NCBI GenBank assembly: GCA_942493135.1
Contig: OW818684.1
Location: 1,488,001-1,552,000 of the forward strand
DNA: 64,000 bases
Reading direction: 5' to 3'
Origin: Planctellipticum sp942493135
GTDB lineage: Bacteria > Planctomycetota > Planctomycetia > Planctomycetales > Planctomycetaceae
The position numbers and the translations under genes are program-made. The notes under the pieces are model-generated. The model searched no databases. It saw nothing but the letters and a program-made list of their open reading frames with translations, and was not told the DNA's origin. Of the stretch, positions 1 to 8,142 are shown piece after piece (the first letter of the stretch is position 1; each line of letters starts with the position of its first letter).

Positions 1-1046
1 GTTTGATTCCGGCCTTCAAGAGGATCTTCACGAAAACCGTCCGCAGGTTCTTGTTCAGACCCCGGTGTCGGCGAATGACCCATTCTGAGCCAGGCGGGGC
101 TTCGTCATAGGCAGCCTGCAGGTACGGCAGCAACTCGGGAAAGAGCGGCATCACCCGTTGAGCCTTCCCTTCGTGATGTTCCGTCTTGGGGCTGGGAATG
201 ACGAGCTTTCCCTCGGACCACAGAACGTGCCCCCACTGCAAGCGTTGATGCTCGCTTGGACAACGCAGGCCGCCGAACCGCGACAGAGCGAAGATCAGAC
301 GCCACTCGTTGTCCGGACAGGCCGCCAGGACGGCCGCGGCCGTCTCCCTCGTCACGAAGAAGAACTTTTCCTCGTTGCCGCGGACGGCAACCTTGATCTC
401 TTTGGCGAGGAACGGATTCTCGCTGATCATCCGGTGGGAAAGTGCGACCGTGAAGAATTGCCGGGCCATCCCGCAATGCCGCCGGACCGTGTTGTCCGCC
501 AGCTTCGCGTCTCCCAAGAGGTACCGTCGCCACTCGCACGCGTCGCCGGAGGTGATCGACTCCAAAAGCCTGTCAGTTCCGAAGAACTCCAGCATGTGTT
601 TCTTCGATCGCAGGTAGCAGAGCCGGGTGCCAGGCTTGACGTCGGATCGCGATCGCACGAACCAGTCCAGGAACGGTCCCAGCTCCGGCGGCGGAGTCCC
701 CGCTCCACGCCCGGACTTCGAACCCTTCCCCGTCGAGCTCGAACCGTAGACCAGGCCGACGGCCGCCAGTTTCTCCCGCAGCTCGTTCGGAAGATCTTTC
801 AGCCAGCGAACGGCCCGGATGGCGGGGCGGTGCAGTGAATCTTCCAGGCGGTCCAGGTCGGTGGCCTCGCAGCCGTCCAGGACGATTCCCTTCCGGGCGG
901 CGGCCAGAATCGTCTCGACGTGGCCGGCGACGGTCGCGGCCTCAGCCTGGGTGACCAGGCCAAGGCGCAACGACCGGCGTTTGCTGTCCAGGCCGCGGAA
1001 AGAAATCCTGCGGCGTCCGTTCGGGTCATTGATCACGCTGGCCATC
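1..1046 (-). CDS. Tyrosine recombinase/integrase, cut by the window edge
   Basis: This would catalyse site-specific integration and excision of the element. Translation from ATG 1046 is open to the window edge (348 codons). Residues about 122-215 look like a SAM-like core-binding domain. The catalytic domain starts near 228, with the box I arginine in GLRCPSE (R261) and a candidate catalytic lysine in PKTEH (K288). The HxxR box and the tyrosine nucleophile lie outside the window, so activity cannot be judged. It is the last visible gene of a leftward run starting at 6248, which places integration, excision-type and replication-type genes together. The family call is firm; the subfamily is not. 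Confidence 0.88.
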
Positions 1047-1100
1047 GTGTGCGCTCCGGCCTGGGGATGCGGTAAGTTGAGTTTCTCGGACGCTGCGGAG

Positions 1101-1541
1101 TTAATCCGCAGCCTGGGCAGCTTGGGTTTCGCGTTCTCGCACGGACTCCCACCAGACCTCGCAAGCGGCGTCGACGAAGCCGTTCGCGAACGTGCGGTCG
1201 CAGATCCGCTGCAGACTGTCGGGACCGAGAACCGCCTCCCAAAACTCCACGATGGTATCGCTCCCGAGACAGACCTCTCTGACTCCCGTGATGATGGAGA
1301 CGAGGCCGGAACCCGGACGAGTGGCAGACCCGTCCGCAATCCGATCCTGAATCTGCTCCCATGCCCCGCCGTTGCGGTGGACGAATTCGGCCAGATTCCG
1401 CAGCAGCCACTTCTGAGCCGACTTGCCCCAGTTGCGGCCGGCCGCTCTCCCGTCCAGCAGGTTTCGCTTTCGCTCCTCGGTCAAAACAGAATCCAATGGC
1501 GCCGGCCTGGAGGCCGGTGCGTCCGTCGTTGCAGTTTGCAT
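1101..1541 (-). CDS. Hypothetical element protein
   Basis: A 146-residue protein I do not recognise. ATG 1541 is chosen because AAGGG lies about 8 bases upstream; an in-frame TTG 15 bases earlier is the longer option. The chain is mostly helical and charged, rich in Trp and Arg, with no signal peptide or membrane segment. It lies between the replication-like gene and the integrase on the same strand and is probably co-transcribed with them. An accessory replication or integration role is possible from position only. Confidence 0.6.
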   Translation of the reverse strand: MQTATTDAPASRPAPLDSVLTEERKRNLLDGRAAGRNWGKSAQKWLLRNLAEFVHRNGGAWEQIQDRIADGSATRPGSGLVSIITGVREVCLGSDTIVEFWEAVLGPDSLQRICDRTFANGFVDAACEVWWESVRERETQAAQAAD

Positions 1542-1625
1542 TTTCGAACCCTTCAAAACTTGGGAGCGATCGCTCCTCGTGATGAACTCCCCGGCAGACC
1601 TTCCGCCGGAGCGTCGTCTCGTGAA

Positions 1626-2879
1626 TCAGGCGGTCGACGTGGCGGATGGTCCGTCACGCTGCCGACGACGATGCAGAGCCTCCAGCAGCAAACCCTTGAG
1701 CGTGGTTGTGCGGGGATCTTCCTTCCGTGCAATCGCGGCGGTTACTCGGCCTTGCATCCGGCGTTCGATGAAGGGCAGCAGCGTCTGCAGCTCCTCAAGG
1801 TTCATGGCCTGCAGCGTCGCCAGATGCTCCCGTTCCAATTCCGAGAGCGACGGGCCGGATTCCACGGCCGACGCGGTCTGAGGGGCCGTGGCGGGCCTCC
1901 AGTTGGGATTCTCGCCGAACCAGCCTTCGTCAGGCGGCTGGTCGATGGCGTCCAGGCTCGTGACGCGGGTGTAGATCACCTGCGGGTTCCAGCGGCCGGG
2001 ATGTGCCAGGGCGTGCCGGGCAACGGCCACAATCCCGGCCGGGGTCATCCCGTGGGCTTCCGCCACGTTGACCGCCGCTCGTGCCCGCTCCACTCCGACC
2101 GCTCGCAACATGTCGACGGCGTCTTCCAGGGTGACTTCCGGTTCCGGGTCTTCTGGTTTCCAGGAATCTTCCCCTCCGTCGTCGCCGTCGTCCGGGAATT
2201 CGGCGGGCGGTTCGCTGGCGATGATGGCGGTATTAGGCGCATTAGTCGTTAAAGGCGGTGGGGGGGCGGGTGGTCGGATTTCGAGGGGAACGTGGTCGGA
2301 TTTCAGCAGGGACGTGGTCGGATTTCGGGAGGTACGTGGTCGGATTTCAGAGGGAACGTGGTCGGATTTCGAAAGGGGGGACGTGGTCGGATTTCGCACG
2401 GACCGGCGTTGTCGGTCACTGACCAGGCTGTCCGATTCTTGGGAAGCGGACTCGCTGCCGACGTTCACATTCGCCCGGATCCGCTGCGGAGCGATCTCTT
2501 CCGTTTCGTACCAGATCTTGACCCAGTTGATTCGGTAGGTCGACATCGAGCCGCTACGCTGGCGGTCTGTCTCAGCGCCTCGCGCATCGTCCGCGGAAAG
2601 TACCGAGATGTAGCCGAGCTGAGCGGCAATCTTGATGCCGGTTTTCGTGGCCGTCGGCCTCTTGCCCATCACTCTGCCGATGCTCGCAATCGTCACCGTG
2701 CACGTCGGCGCATTGCGGGCAAAACAGTCGAGAGCCGCCAGCACAGACTTCACGGTGGACCAGCAGCTACACCAGCGTTTGCCCTTTGCAGCGCAGCCGC
2801 AGGTCACCTTTCCCAGATGCTCAAGCATCCACAATTGCTGTGCGCGTTCGAAGTCGATCAGCTTTTGCCGTTCGGCCAT
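1626..2879 (-). CDS. Replication-initiator-like winged-helix protein with internal iterons
   Basis: A 417-residue protein. Residues about 40-125 look like the winged-helix domain of phage and plasmid replication proteins, ending in STYRINW. A CxC-x7-CxC cluster (C27, C29, C37, C39) could bind metal. Residues about 160-205 are Pro/Ser/Arg-rich and encoded by a 22-bp DNA repeat array; the same DNA word is read in three frames, giving RNPTTS, KSDHVP and EIRP in turn. The C-terminal half is helical and charged. An initiator gene containing its own origin repeats is known from lambda O, and I infer a similar arrangement. It starts one base after the stop of the upstream gene. The replication role is inference. 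Confidence 0.62.
   Translation of the reverse strand: MAERQKLIDFERAQQLWMLEHLGKVTCGCAAKGKRWCSCWSTVKSVLAALDCFARNAPTCTVTIASIGRVMGKRPTATKTGIKIAAQLGYISVLSADDARGAETDRQRSGSMSTYRINWVKIWYETEEIAPQRIRANVNVGSESASQESDSLVSDRQRRSVRNPTTSPLSKSDHVPSEIRPRTSRNPTTSLLKSDHVPLEIRPPAPPPPLTTNAPNTAIIASEPPAEFPDDGDDGGEDSWKPEDPEPEVTLEDAVDMLRAVGVERARAAVNVAEAHGMTPAGIVAVARHALAHPGRWNPQVIYTRVTSLDAIDQPPDEGWFGENPNWRPATAPQTASAVESGPSLSELEREHLATLQAMNLEELQTLLPFIERRMQGRVTAAIARKEDPRTTTLKGLLLEALHRRRQRDGPSATSTA
2270..2395. repeat. Iteron-like direct repeat array (six copies, 22-bp period)
   Basis: The word GTGGTCGGATTTC occurs six times, at 2270, 2292, 2314, 2336, 2358 and 2383. Start-to-start spacing is 22, 22, 22, 22 and 25 bases. 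The first five spacings place copies on nearly the same face of the helix, as in iteron origins. Because 22 is not a multiple of 3, conservation is at DNA level, not protein level. An A/T-richer stretch with TTAA lies next to it at about 2221-2255 and could be an unwinding element. Function as an origin or as initiator-binding sites is inferred. Confidence 0.85.
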
Positions 2880-2880
2880 T

Positions 2881-3297
2881 TCAGACCTCCAGCAGCAACT
2901 GGCGGCCGTCGTGGGGCGGGCGCTGGTCTTCGGGGAGCGGGTTGTTTCGCAGCCAGAGTTCTGCGGCGCTGCGATCCTTCAATCGCCAGATACGGACCGG
3001 GCGACAGTGGGCCTCGGGCCTGGTCGACTCCGTGAAGCCGGTCGACTCGATCAGTTTGAGGGCCGCCAGACCAGCCGGAATCGCGGCGTACGTCTTCGGG
3101 TCGATCCCCGTGGGGAGCGGCAGACGAGCCCGGACGGCGTCGACGGTCAGTGATGCCGCCTCGTGCATCAGCAGCCGGAGCATCAGCCGGCGGCCTGTCA
3201 ACACGAAGCGTTTGCTGTACCGCTCGTGCAGGGACAGGGCTTCGACTTTGCGTTTTCGGCCTTCACGGCGGCCGTCGCCGGGTGTAGGATTTTGCAT
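2881..3297 (-). CDS. Hypothetical protein, possible winged helix
   Basis: A 138-residue protein. ATG 3297 is preferred because AAGGA sits about 8 bases upstream; the longer reading frame has no such signal. The N-terminus is Arg/Lys-rich. Residues about 50-115 alternate helix and turn and end in PVRIWRL, which resembles a winged-helix fold as in other small replication-module proteins. The stop is one base from the start of the replication-like gene, so the two are probably translated from one message. No family is recognised with confidence. Confidence 0.62.
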   Translation of the reverse strand: MQNPTPGDGRREGRKRKVEALSLHERYSKRFVLTGRRLMLRLLMHEAASLTVDAVRARLPLPTGIDPKTYAAIPAGLAALKLIESTGFTESTRPEAHCRPVRIWRLKDRSAAELWLRNNPLPEDQRPPHDGRQLLLEV

Positions 3298-3370
3298 AGA
3301 GGCTTTCCTTGCCGGGAAAAACTCGCACTTGCCCGGTTGCGTCGCACAACGCAGCCGGGCTTTTTCGTTC

Positions 3371-3643
3371 TCACACGGAGCCAAGCCGTTCGACGAACTT
3401 CTTTAGGTCGTCTCGGCGGTACAGTTTGCGGTGGCCGATGGCGACCGATGGCAGCTTGCCGGCCGTCGTCAAATCGTCCAGCATGCGAACCGAAACACTC
3501 AGCGCCGCGGCCGCCAGCTTGCGGGGCAGTAACAACCGATCCCGGATCGGAATCTCAACGGACCGGGATCGGCGTGAAGACTTCGCCGGGGCTTCGTCCT
3601 GGGGAGCCGGTCGCAGCGCGGCGGGTGGCGTCTTTGCGGGCAT
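3371..3643 (-). CDS. Excisionase-family HTH protein
   Basis: A 90-residue protein. Its second half has the layout of the small excisionase/MerR-type DNA-binding domain: a first helix (KLAAAALSVSVRMLDDL), a short turn, then a beta hairpin (KLPSVAIGHRKLYRRDDLKKF). Such proteins bend DNA at attachment sites or select planctomycete integrase targets; here it is in the integrase transcript, which supports an excision or control role. The first 35 residues are basic and probably disordered. AAAGG lies upstream of ATG 3643. Confidence 0.72.
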   Translation of the reverse strand: MPAKTPPAALRPAPQDEAPAKSSRRSRSVEIPIRDRLLLPRKLAAAALSVSVRMLDDLTTAGKLPSVAIGHRKLYRRDDLKKFVERLGSV

Positions 3644-3654
3644 GACGGTGCCTT

Positions 3655-3873
3655 TCAGCTTGCGGCCAGGGCGGCAATATGCTGTCGGTGCAGGTGGGGC
3701 GGCATTTCACGGCGCAGACGAAGAGCCTCTTCGACCGCGACGGGGTCAAACAAGTAGGGCTTCGACCAGTTGCAGACGACGGGAATCCAGCCCCATCGGT
3801 ACCAGCTCAGCACGGTCTGTGGCTTCACCCCAAAACGTACCGCCAGCTCGGACGTCGTCAGTCTCTCCGGCAT
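3655..3873 (-). CDS. MerR/excisionase-like HTH protein
   Basis: A 72-residue protein starting MPERLTTSELAVRFGV, with a helix-turn-helix (residues about 6-25) followed by the WGWIP wing typical of MerR-like and excisionase-like domains. GGAGG eight bases before ATG 3873 decides the start over an upstream TTG. It precedes a second excisionase-like gene by 11 bases; two adjacent small DNA-binding proteins suggest separate excision and regulatory duties. The target is unknown. Confidence 0.7.
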   Translation of the reverse strand: MPERLTTSELAVRFGVKPQTVLSWYRWGWIPVVCNWSKPYLFDPVAVEEALRLRREMPPHLHRQHIAALAAS

Positions 3874-3997
3874 CGTGAGTTCCTCCAATCGCGGAAGTGC
3901 GATGGAGTCACTTTACGAAGGATTCAATCCTCCGGCATTGCCGGTTGGTATGGACTTTGGTGTGGACTGGTAGGGGTTGGTATGGGTTGGTGTTGAT

Positions 3998-4927
3998 TTA
4001 CTCGCCGTGCGCAATGCGGTATCCCATGCCGCGCTCACCCGCAAGTTGAATGACCCGTCCCCACTCGGCGTCAGAGTTCTTTAACCGCTTCAAGATGTTC
4101 ACCGCGTCTGTCTTTTGGCTTTCCCTCACGAGATCGTATTTGGTGAGACCCTGTTTTCCTGCCTCAATGAGTGCTTTGACTACCGCGAATCGTGCCACTG
4201 TCAGCGGCGGTTTCGTGACGCCAAGAACGATCACCGGACTTCGCCATTCAGTGAGCACTACCGGCGCAGAAACTGAATCCCGTTGATCTGCCCCCGATGC
4301 ATCGGTCACTGCCGACCGTTCTGACTCATCCGTGATGGCGGCGAGCTTCTGCTGTCCGATCGCTTTCAGTTCCGGGGTATGCAACGTCACGGACGTTTGC
4401 CCGTCATCGCTCTCTGTGACGTGGTAGCTCATTCCAGCCAGCCGAGCGGAGTTGATACGGAGTTCGTTGAAGAGCCTGGCGCTGATGTTTCGGAACATCT
4501 GCACGCGCGAACCATTGGGTCCGCGTACGCAAAACTGCCTGTGAAAGTCAGCCAGTTCGTGCATCTTTGGATCACCATCCGTATTCAGGCAGTCGGCACG
4601 TCTCAGCGTCTCTTTAACCTTCCAGCCGAACCGCAACATTCCTTCGCAGTAGTTGGGCAGCGCGGAGTCGACACCGACCAGCGGTGCATCAGGAGACCGC
4701 AAGGGGAAGGAGCTGCGAGGCAATGCGTGGTACTGCGAGCCAGCGTTCTCCAGGAACTTCATGACCTCCATCGAAACGGTCGCCATTCGCCAGATGAAGT
4801 GTTCCTGTTCGTCCGCGTTGAAGTCCGGCCTGTACGTGCCAAGGTGATCTAAGAGAATCTGTAACCCGATGGTCAGATCCTCCAATGCGTCAGCGGCACG
4901 TTCCCAGTCGCCCGATGGATGAGACAT
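3998..4927 (-). CDS. Hypothetical protein, possible C-terminal winged helix
   Basis: A 309-residue protein. ATG 4927 is preferred, with GGGGA upstream; the 76 residues that could be added before it are Arg/Gly/Pro-rich and look like out-of-frame translation. Residues 1-200 are helical and of no family I know. Residues about 230-309 (LTVARFAVVKALIEAGKQGL, then YDLVRE and a GYRIAHGE end) resemble a winged-helix DNA-binding domain. Base composition looks more A/T-rich than neighbouring genes, which suggests separate acquisition. Function unknown. Confidence 0.65.
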   Translation of the reverse strand: MSHPSGDWERAADALEDLTIGLQILLDHLGTYRPDFNADEQEHFIWRMATVSMEVMKFLENAGSQYHALPRSSFPLRSPDAPLVGVDSALPNYCEGMLRFGWKVKETLRRADCLNTDGDPKMHELADFHRQFCVRGPNGSRVQMFRNISARLFNELRINSARLAGMSYHVTESDDGQTSVTLHTPELKAIGQQKLAAITDESERSAVTDASGADQRDSVSAPVVLTEWRSPVIVLGVTKPPLTVARFAVVKALIEAGKQGLTKYDLVRESQKTDAVNILKRLKNSDAEWGRVIQLAGERGMGYRIAHGE

Positions 4928-5158
4928 CACGAATTCCCCTGTGTGCTCCAAACGGGCCGGCCGGGGGCGGTTGCGGGACACAAGGGAAAACCCGCAGCCG
5001 CTCCGGCCGATTTCAGACGGCCCGGTTTGCAACCCGGACCGACACCCGCGTTTCAGGCTACCAGACAGCCCCCATGGCGCGCAGCCCGTGCGAGACCAGC
5101 AGCCAGGACGGCGATTCACGGCAGCCACCATTCCGAAAACCTCCAGGGAACCCATTCC

Positions 5159-5944
5159 TCAACCGACATCCAGACCGACCGGCGTCGCGGCAACTTCACC
5201 CGGGCGGGTGTGCGGTCCCCGGAGCGGGCTGGCGGGGAGCGTCAGCCGCTGCCGAATCGCCGTGGCGGCCTGGTCCGTTTCATCGGCCAGGAAGTCCAGG
5301 GCGGCCGCCAGGTCTCCGACGACGTCCCCCTTGCTGTCCGTGATGTGGATCGTCTGCGAAACCGTCAGGGAGAATTCTCCCGGCGTCCCGGTCGCGCGGG
5401 CCTGCAGGTCGATCGGCAGCTCCTGGATCAGCGCGGCGACCGCGGCGGGGAGTTCGAGCCCCGGCGGCCGGGGCGGGGCGAATCGTGGATGACGCAGGTT
5501 CCGCACGGCGATCGTCCATTCGAGGGGGACCACGGCAAACCGCAGCCGCTCGGCATTCCGTGCGGCGGCCGCCTGGTGGGCTCCGTAGCGGCTGCCCGGC
5601 CACGGCTCGCAGCTTCCCGGCAACGAGTCGGGACATTGCGGCCGCTCGTCGTCGCAGACCGCGACGAAATGCAGGGAACCGTTATCGGCGACGACCGCCC
5701 ACCGTCCGGTCTCCTGCGACCAGGGGGACGCATTGAGCAACGGCGCCAGGGCGACCGACAGGCCGGCCTGCGGGTAGCGGATCACATTCGGCAGCCCGGC
5801 CCCCGCATGATCGGGGCGGAAGTCGGGCGGGGCCTTCAGCGTCAGCAGGCCGTATTGGATGGAATCGGGAAACTCCGCCAGCGCGGACTCGAGCCGGGGA
5901 TTCTCTCTTGCGGTAACGGGAGGGGGGCCGATAACCTGATGCAT
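5159..5944 (-). CDS. Hypothetical protein
   Basis: A 261-residue protein starting at ATG 5944 with GAGGA eight bases upstream. It is rich in Pro, Ala and Leu, has no membrane segment, and no family is recognised. The region around residues 150-200 reads as alternating beta strands. It is in the leftward element run, downstream of the promoter at 6294-6323. Very high GC, unlike the next gene in the run. Confidence 0.55.
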   Translation of the reverse strand: MHQVIGPPPVTARENPRLESALAEFPDSIQYGLLTLKAPPDFRPDHAGAGLPNVIRYPQAGLSVALAPLLNASPWSQETGRWAVVADNGSLHFVAVCDDERPQCPDSLPGSCEPWPGSRYGAHQAAAARNAERLRFAVVPLEWTIAVRNLRHPRFAPPRPPGLELPAAVAALIQELPIDLQARATGTPGEFSLTVSQTIHITDSKGDVVGDLAAALDFLADETDQAATAIRQRLTLPASPLRGPHTRPGEVAATPVGLDVG

Positions 5945-6038
5945 GTGTCGTTCCTCGCAAGGGTTCGTCACGCTTGAGCCGGCCGGGAGTTCCAGTCCCA
6001 GCCGGCTCGCTGCTTTTCCGGTGGCACGCTGCCGCCGG

Positions 6039-6248
6039 TTACTCGTTCGTTCTCCCGGTGTTGCCGATGCCGGGGATGAGCTGTTTCGCTTGCGCCTGGG
6101 CGGCGGCTTTGTCCGTGCCGCAGTCGACGTCGCCGGCCCGGTACCGCCGGCCCCCTTTGAAGCAGTGGGCCGTGTACCGCCCCCAGGCGTTCGCTCGGCG
6201 GGGGATGCGGAAGGTCACAAAGTCCGGGCTGATCGTGATCGCGTTCAT
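6039..6248 (-). CDS. Small hypothetical protein, first gene of the leftward run
   Basis: A 69-residue protein starting MNAITISPDFVTFRIPRR. ATG 6248 is chosen because a longer reading frame would begin upstream of the promoter seen at 6294-6323. The chain is short, basic and beta-rich, with one Cys in each half. Its place just after the promoter suggests an early product of the element's maintenance genes. No family recognised. Confidence 0.5.
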   Translation of the reverse strand: MNAITISPDFVTFRIPRRANAWGRYTAHCFKGGRRYRAGDVDCGTDKAAAQAQAKQLIPGIGNTGRTNE

Positions 6249-6293
6249 CGTCCTGCCCCTGAACACAGTTTGACCGGGTGTCCCGACGCGGGT

Positions 6294-6323
6294 ATTATTG
6301 TCATTACTCATTCCGAGTGTCAA
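6294..6323 (-). promoter_or_regulatory. Sigma-70-type promoter for the leftward run
   Basis: On the minus strand a perfect TTGACA (-35, 6323-6318) is followed after 18 bases by AATAAT (-10, 6299-6294). The expected transcript start, near 6287, lies about 40 bases before ATG 6248. It would drive the integrase/replication run. Confidence 0.65.
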
Positions 6324-6325
6324 TT

Positions 6326-6337
6326 GTGTAATTACAC
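6326..6337. promoter_or_regulatory. Perfect palindrome, candidate operator
   Basis: GTGTAATTACAC is a perfect 12-bp inverted repeat in an A/T-rich patch between divergent genes. It abuts the -35 box of the leftward promoter and lies 22 bases before the ribbon-helix-helix gene. Such proteins bind short palindromes, so self-regulation is plausible. Confidence 0.5.
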
Positions 6338-6358
6338 GATTTCTGGAGATCGACCAAA

Positions 6359-6580
6359 ATGTCTCCCGCTGGTCGCCCGCCGATGTCTGGAGAACGAAAA
6401 ACCGCAGTGCTCCAGATCCGTCTCACGGATGCTGAGAAGGCGACCATTGATTCCGCTGCCGCTGCGATTGGACAGGCAACCGGAGCGTGGTTGCGTGACT
6501 TGGGCCTCGCAGCCGCCGCGGAGATTGCGGCCAGCCAGGCGAAGCCGGCCGGGAAGAAGAAGGCGGCGAAGAAGGGGTGA
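6359..6580 (+). CDS. Ribbon-helix-helix (CopG/MobC-like) protein
   Basis: A 73-residue protein. Residues about 14-55 fit the ribbon-helix-helix pattern: a strand (TAVLQIRLT), then two helices (DAEKATIDSAAAAIG and TGAWLRDLGLAAAAEI). Such proteins are antitoxins, plasmid copy regulators or relaxosome accessory factors. The C-terminus is a Lys-rich tail. It starts just after a perfect palindrome, a likely operator. No relaxase is visible, so a regulator is more likely than a mobilisation factor. Confidence 0.72.
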   Translation: MSPAGRPPMSGERKTAVLQIRLTDAEKATIDSAAAAIGQATGAWLRDLGLAAAAEIAASQAKPAGKKKAAKKG

Positions 6581-6621
6581 AGTTGTTCCCGTCAGGTCCC
6601 AGCCCAGAGCGGAGATGGAGA

Positions 6622-7500
6622 ATGTGTCTCAGCGAGAAGTCGCTCAAGCGACTCATTGCGGTTCGCAAGGCTATGGTCTTCGCCGAGAGGCGGCTCCTTC
6701 CCACGTGGACGTCACTGCTTGCGTTCTCACGCTCATCCCTCGCCCGCTGGGCATTCGTTTGGATCGCACTGGTACCCGCAGCGGCCCAATTCCTGCTGGG
6801 TGTCGAGAACACTGTGCAAGTTGAGTTCCTCGGACACCAATGGGGGCTTCACCTGACGCTGCCATTCAGCTGGCAGGCATTTTTCTTCGCCTCGTTATTT
6901 GCGGCGGCGGCTGCGTGTTACGTAACACTGACGTGCCCGCCGATGATTCGCGACTTCAAGGACTACGCAGGGTTTACGCATTCCGGCAGGGGAGTGGATC
7001 AGATAATCGACGAGATCTCGGCCCCCGAATCGCTGGAGCTCTACGAGCCAGAATTCTGGGATGTGATGCGGACGTTGGCAGATATTGGTCACGTCGAAGC
7101 CCCAGAAGATCGCAAGGAATTTGCGACGCAGTTTCGGGACTTGGTGCAGGCCGCAATCGATCAGTCACGGCAGTCGCCCGTAGGTCCAGCGGAGACGTCC
7201 TCCGAACAGTGGCACGCGCTGCGTACGGCGCTGTTGCAACTTTCACACCGGAAAGATGCCTTGCGAAGGATGTTCTGGGCGGTACGTACGTGTGTGAATC
7301 GTTCTAGGACCGCCCACCGCTTTGTCGCTTCATTGCTGATCTGTGGGAGCATCTACTTCGTCGCCATCGTTGCGTCCGGAAACTATTACACGGTCTACAA
7401 TTATGATCGAATTCATGCCGCAAAGTTGACCGAGAGACGCAGCTTGGTGGATGCGTCAGCCTCCGACGCTAAGACAAACGGCCGAACAAATGGGAAGTAG
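6622..7500 (+). CDS. Membrane protein of unknown function
   Basis: A 292-residue protein. ATG 6622 is chosen for the GGAG-rich stretch just upstream; a GTG at 6577 overlapping the previous stop is the alternative. Two hydrophobic segments lie near residues 42-60 and 83-103 and one near 232-252, with a soluble charged domain of about 120 residues between the second and third. No family is recognised. As accessory cargo between a regulator and a nuclease it could be a defence effector or an entry-exclusion factor, but the sequence does not show this. Confidence 0.62.
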   Translation: MCLSEKSLKRLIAVRKAMVFAERRLLPTWTSLLAFSRSSLARWAFVWIALVPAAAQFLLGVENTVQVEFLGHQWGLHLTLPFSWQAFFFASLFAAAAACYVTLTCPPMIRDFKDYAGFTHSGRGVDQIIDEISAPESLELYEPEFWDVMRTLADIGHVEAPEDRKEFATQFRDLVQAAIDQSRQSPVGPAETSSEQWHALRTALLQLSHRKDALRRMFWAVRTCVNRSRTAHRFVASLLICGSIYFVAIVASGNYYTVYNYDRIHAAKLTERRSLVDASASDAKTNGRTNGK

Positions 7501-7515
7501 CGTCGGAGGGTCAAT

Positions 7516-7947
7516 GTGATGAGTGCGCGGAACAACTGGAATGAAGTGCTGCGATATCTTCCCGGCCGGCCCCGTGGAAACATCCAGGCAAAGTATCGGG
7601 AGTACCGAGCGGAGAGCGGCCTCCGGGAGCGGTGCGACAATCCGAGCTGCCCGCTTCACACTTCACCAGCGATCTGGGACGGCAAGCCGATCCGGATGAT
7701 CGTGGACCACGTCGACGGATGCCGCTTCAACAACCGTCCGAAGAACCTGCGTCTGCTCTGCCCGAACTGCAACTCCCAGCTCGGTACGACGGGCGGCAGG
7801 AACAAAGGGCGTGTCGTCGGAGTCACGGAAGGCGGCTACGCGATCGACGACCAGAAAGACGGCCGCCTGGACCACAGACTCATCGCGGAGGGGGGCCACT
7901 TCACTCTGACCGGCCAAGACGTGACGCTGGCCGCGAAGAAGGGGTGA
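7516..7947 (+). CDS. HNH endonuclease
   Basis: A 143-residue protein with a compact HNH motif at about residues 63-90: DHVDG, then NNRPKNLRLLCPNCNSQ. This beta-beta-alpha-metal fold cuts DNA; a CDNPSC pair upstream could add zinc binding. It may start at either of two adjacent ATGs (7516 or 7519). HNH nucleases of this size serve as homing enzymes or, in phages, as packaging nucleases. The lone capsid gene nearby allows the second role, but no terminase is present. Confidence 0.78.
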   Translation: MMSARNNWNEVLRYLPGRPRGNIQAKYREYRAESGLRERCDNPSCPLHTSPAIWDGKPIRMIVDHVDGCRFNNRPKNLRLLCPNCNSQLGTTGGRNKGRVVGVTEGGYAIDDQKDGRLDHRLIAEGGHFTLTGQDVTLAAKKG

Positions 7948-8142
7948 GTACCGAGTCAGTGGACCGTCGTGACCTCCCCAATGCCTCCGAAACCGTCATC
8001 GAATGCTCTCGTCTCCCCGGCGGTCGTTCATTGAAAATTGTCGAGAGAACTCTGTCGACGCGATTCATCGGGTGATCGATTATGCTACGATAGCCGGGAC
8101 GGTCCGACCACATTCCGACATTGTCTCAGAAGAATTGATGTC

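Noticed and set aside
2270..2395. CRISPR array
   Set aside because: Repeat unit is about 13 bases with gaps of about 9 bases that are too short and too similar to be spacers, and it lies inside an open gene.
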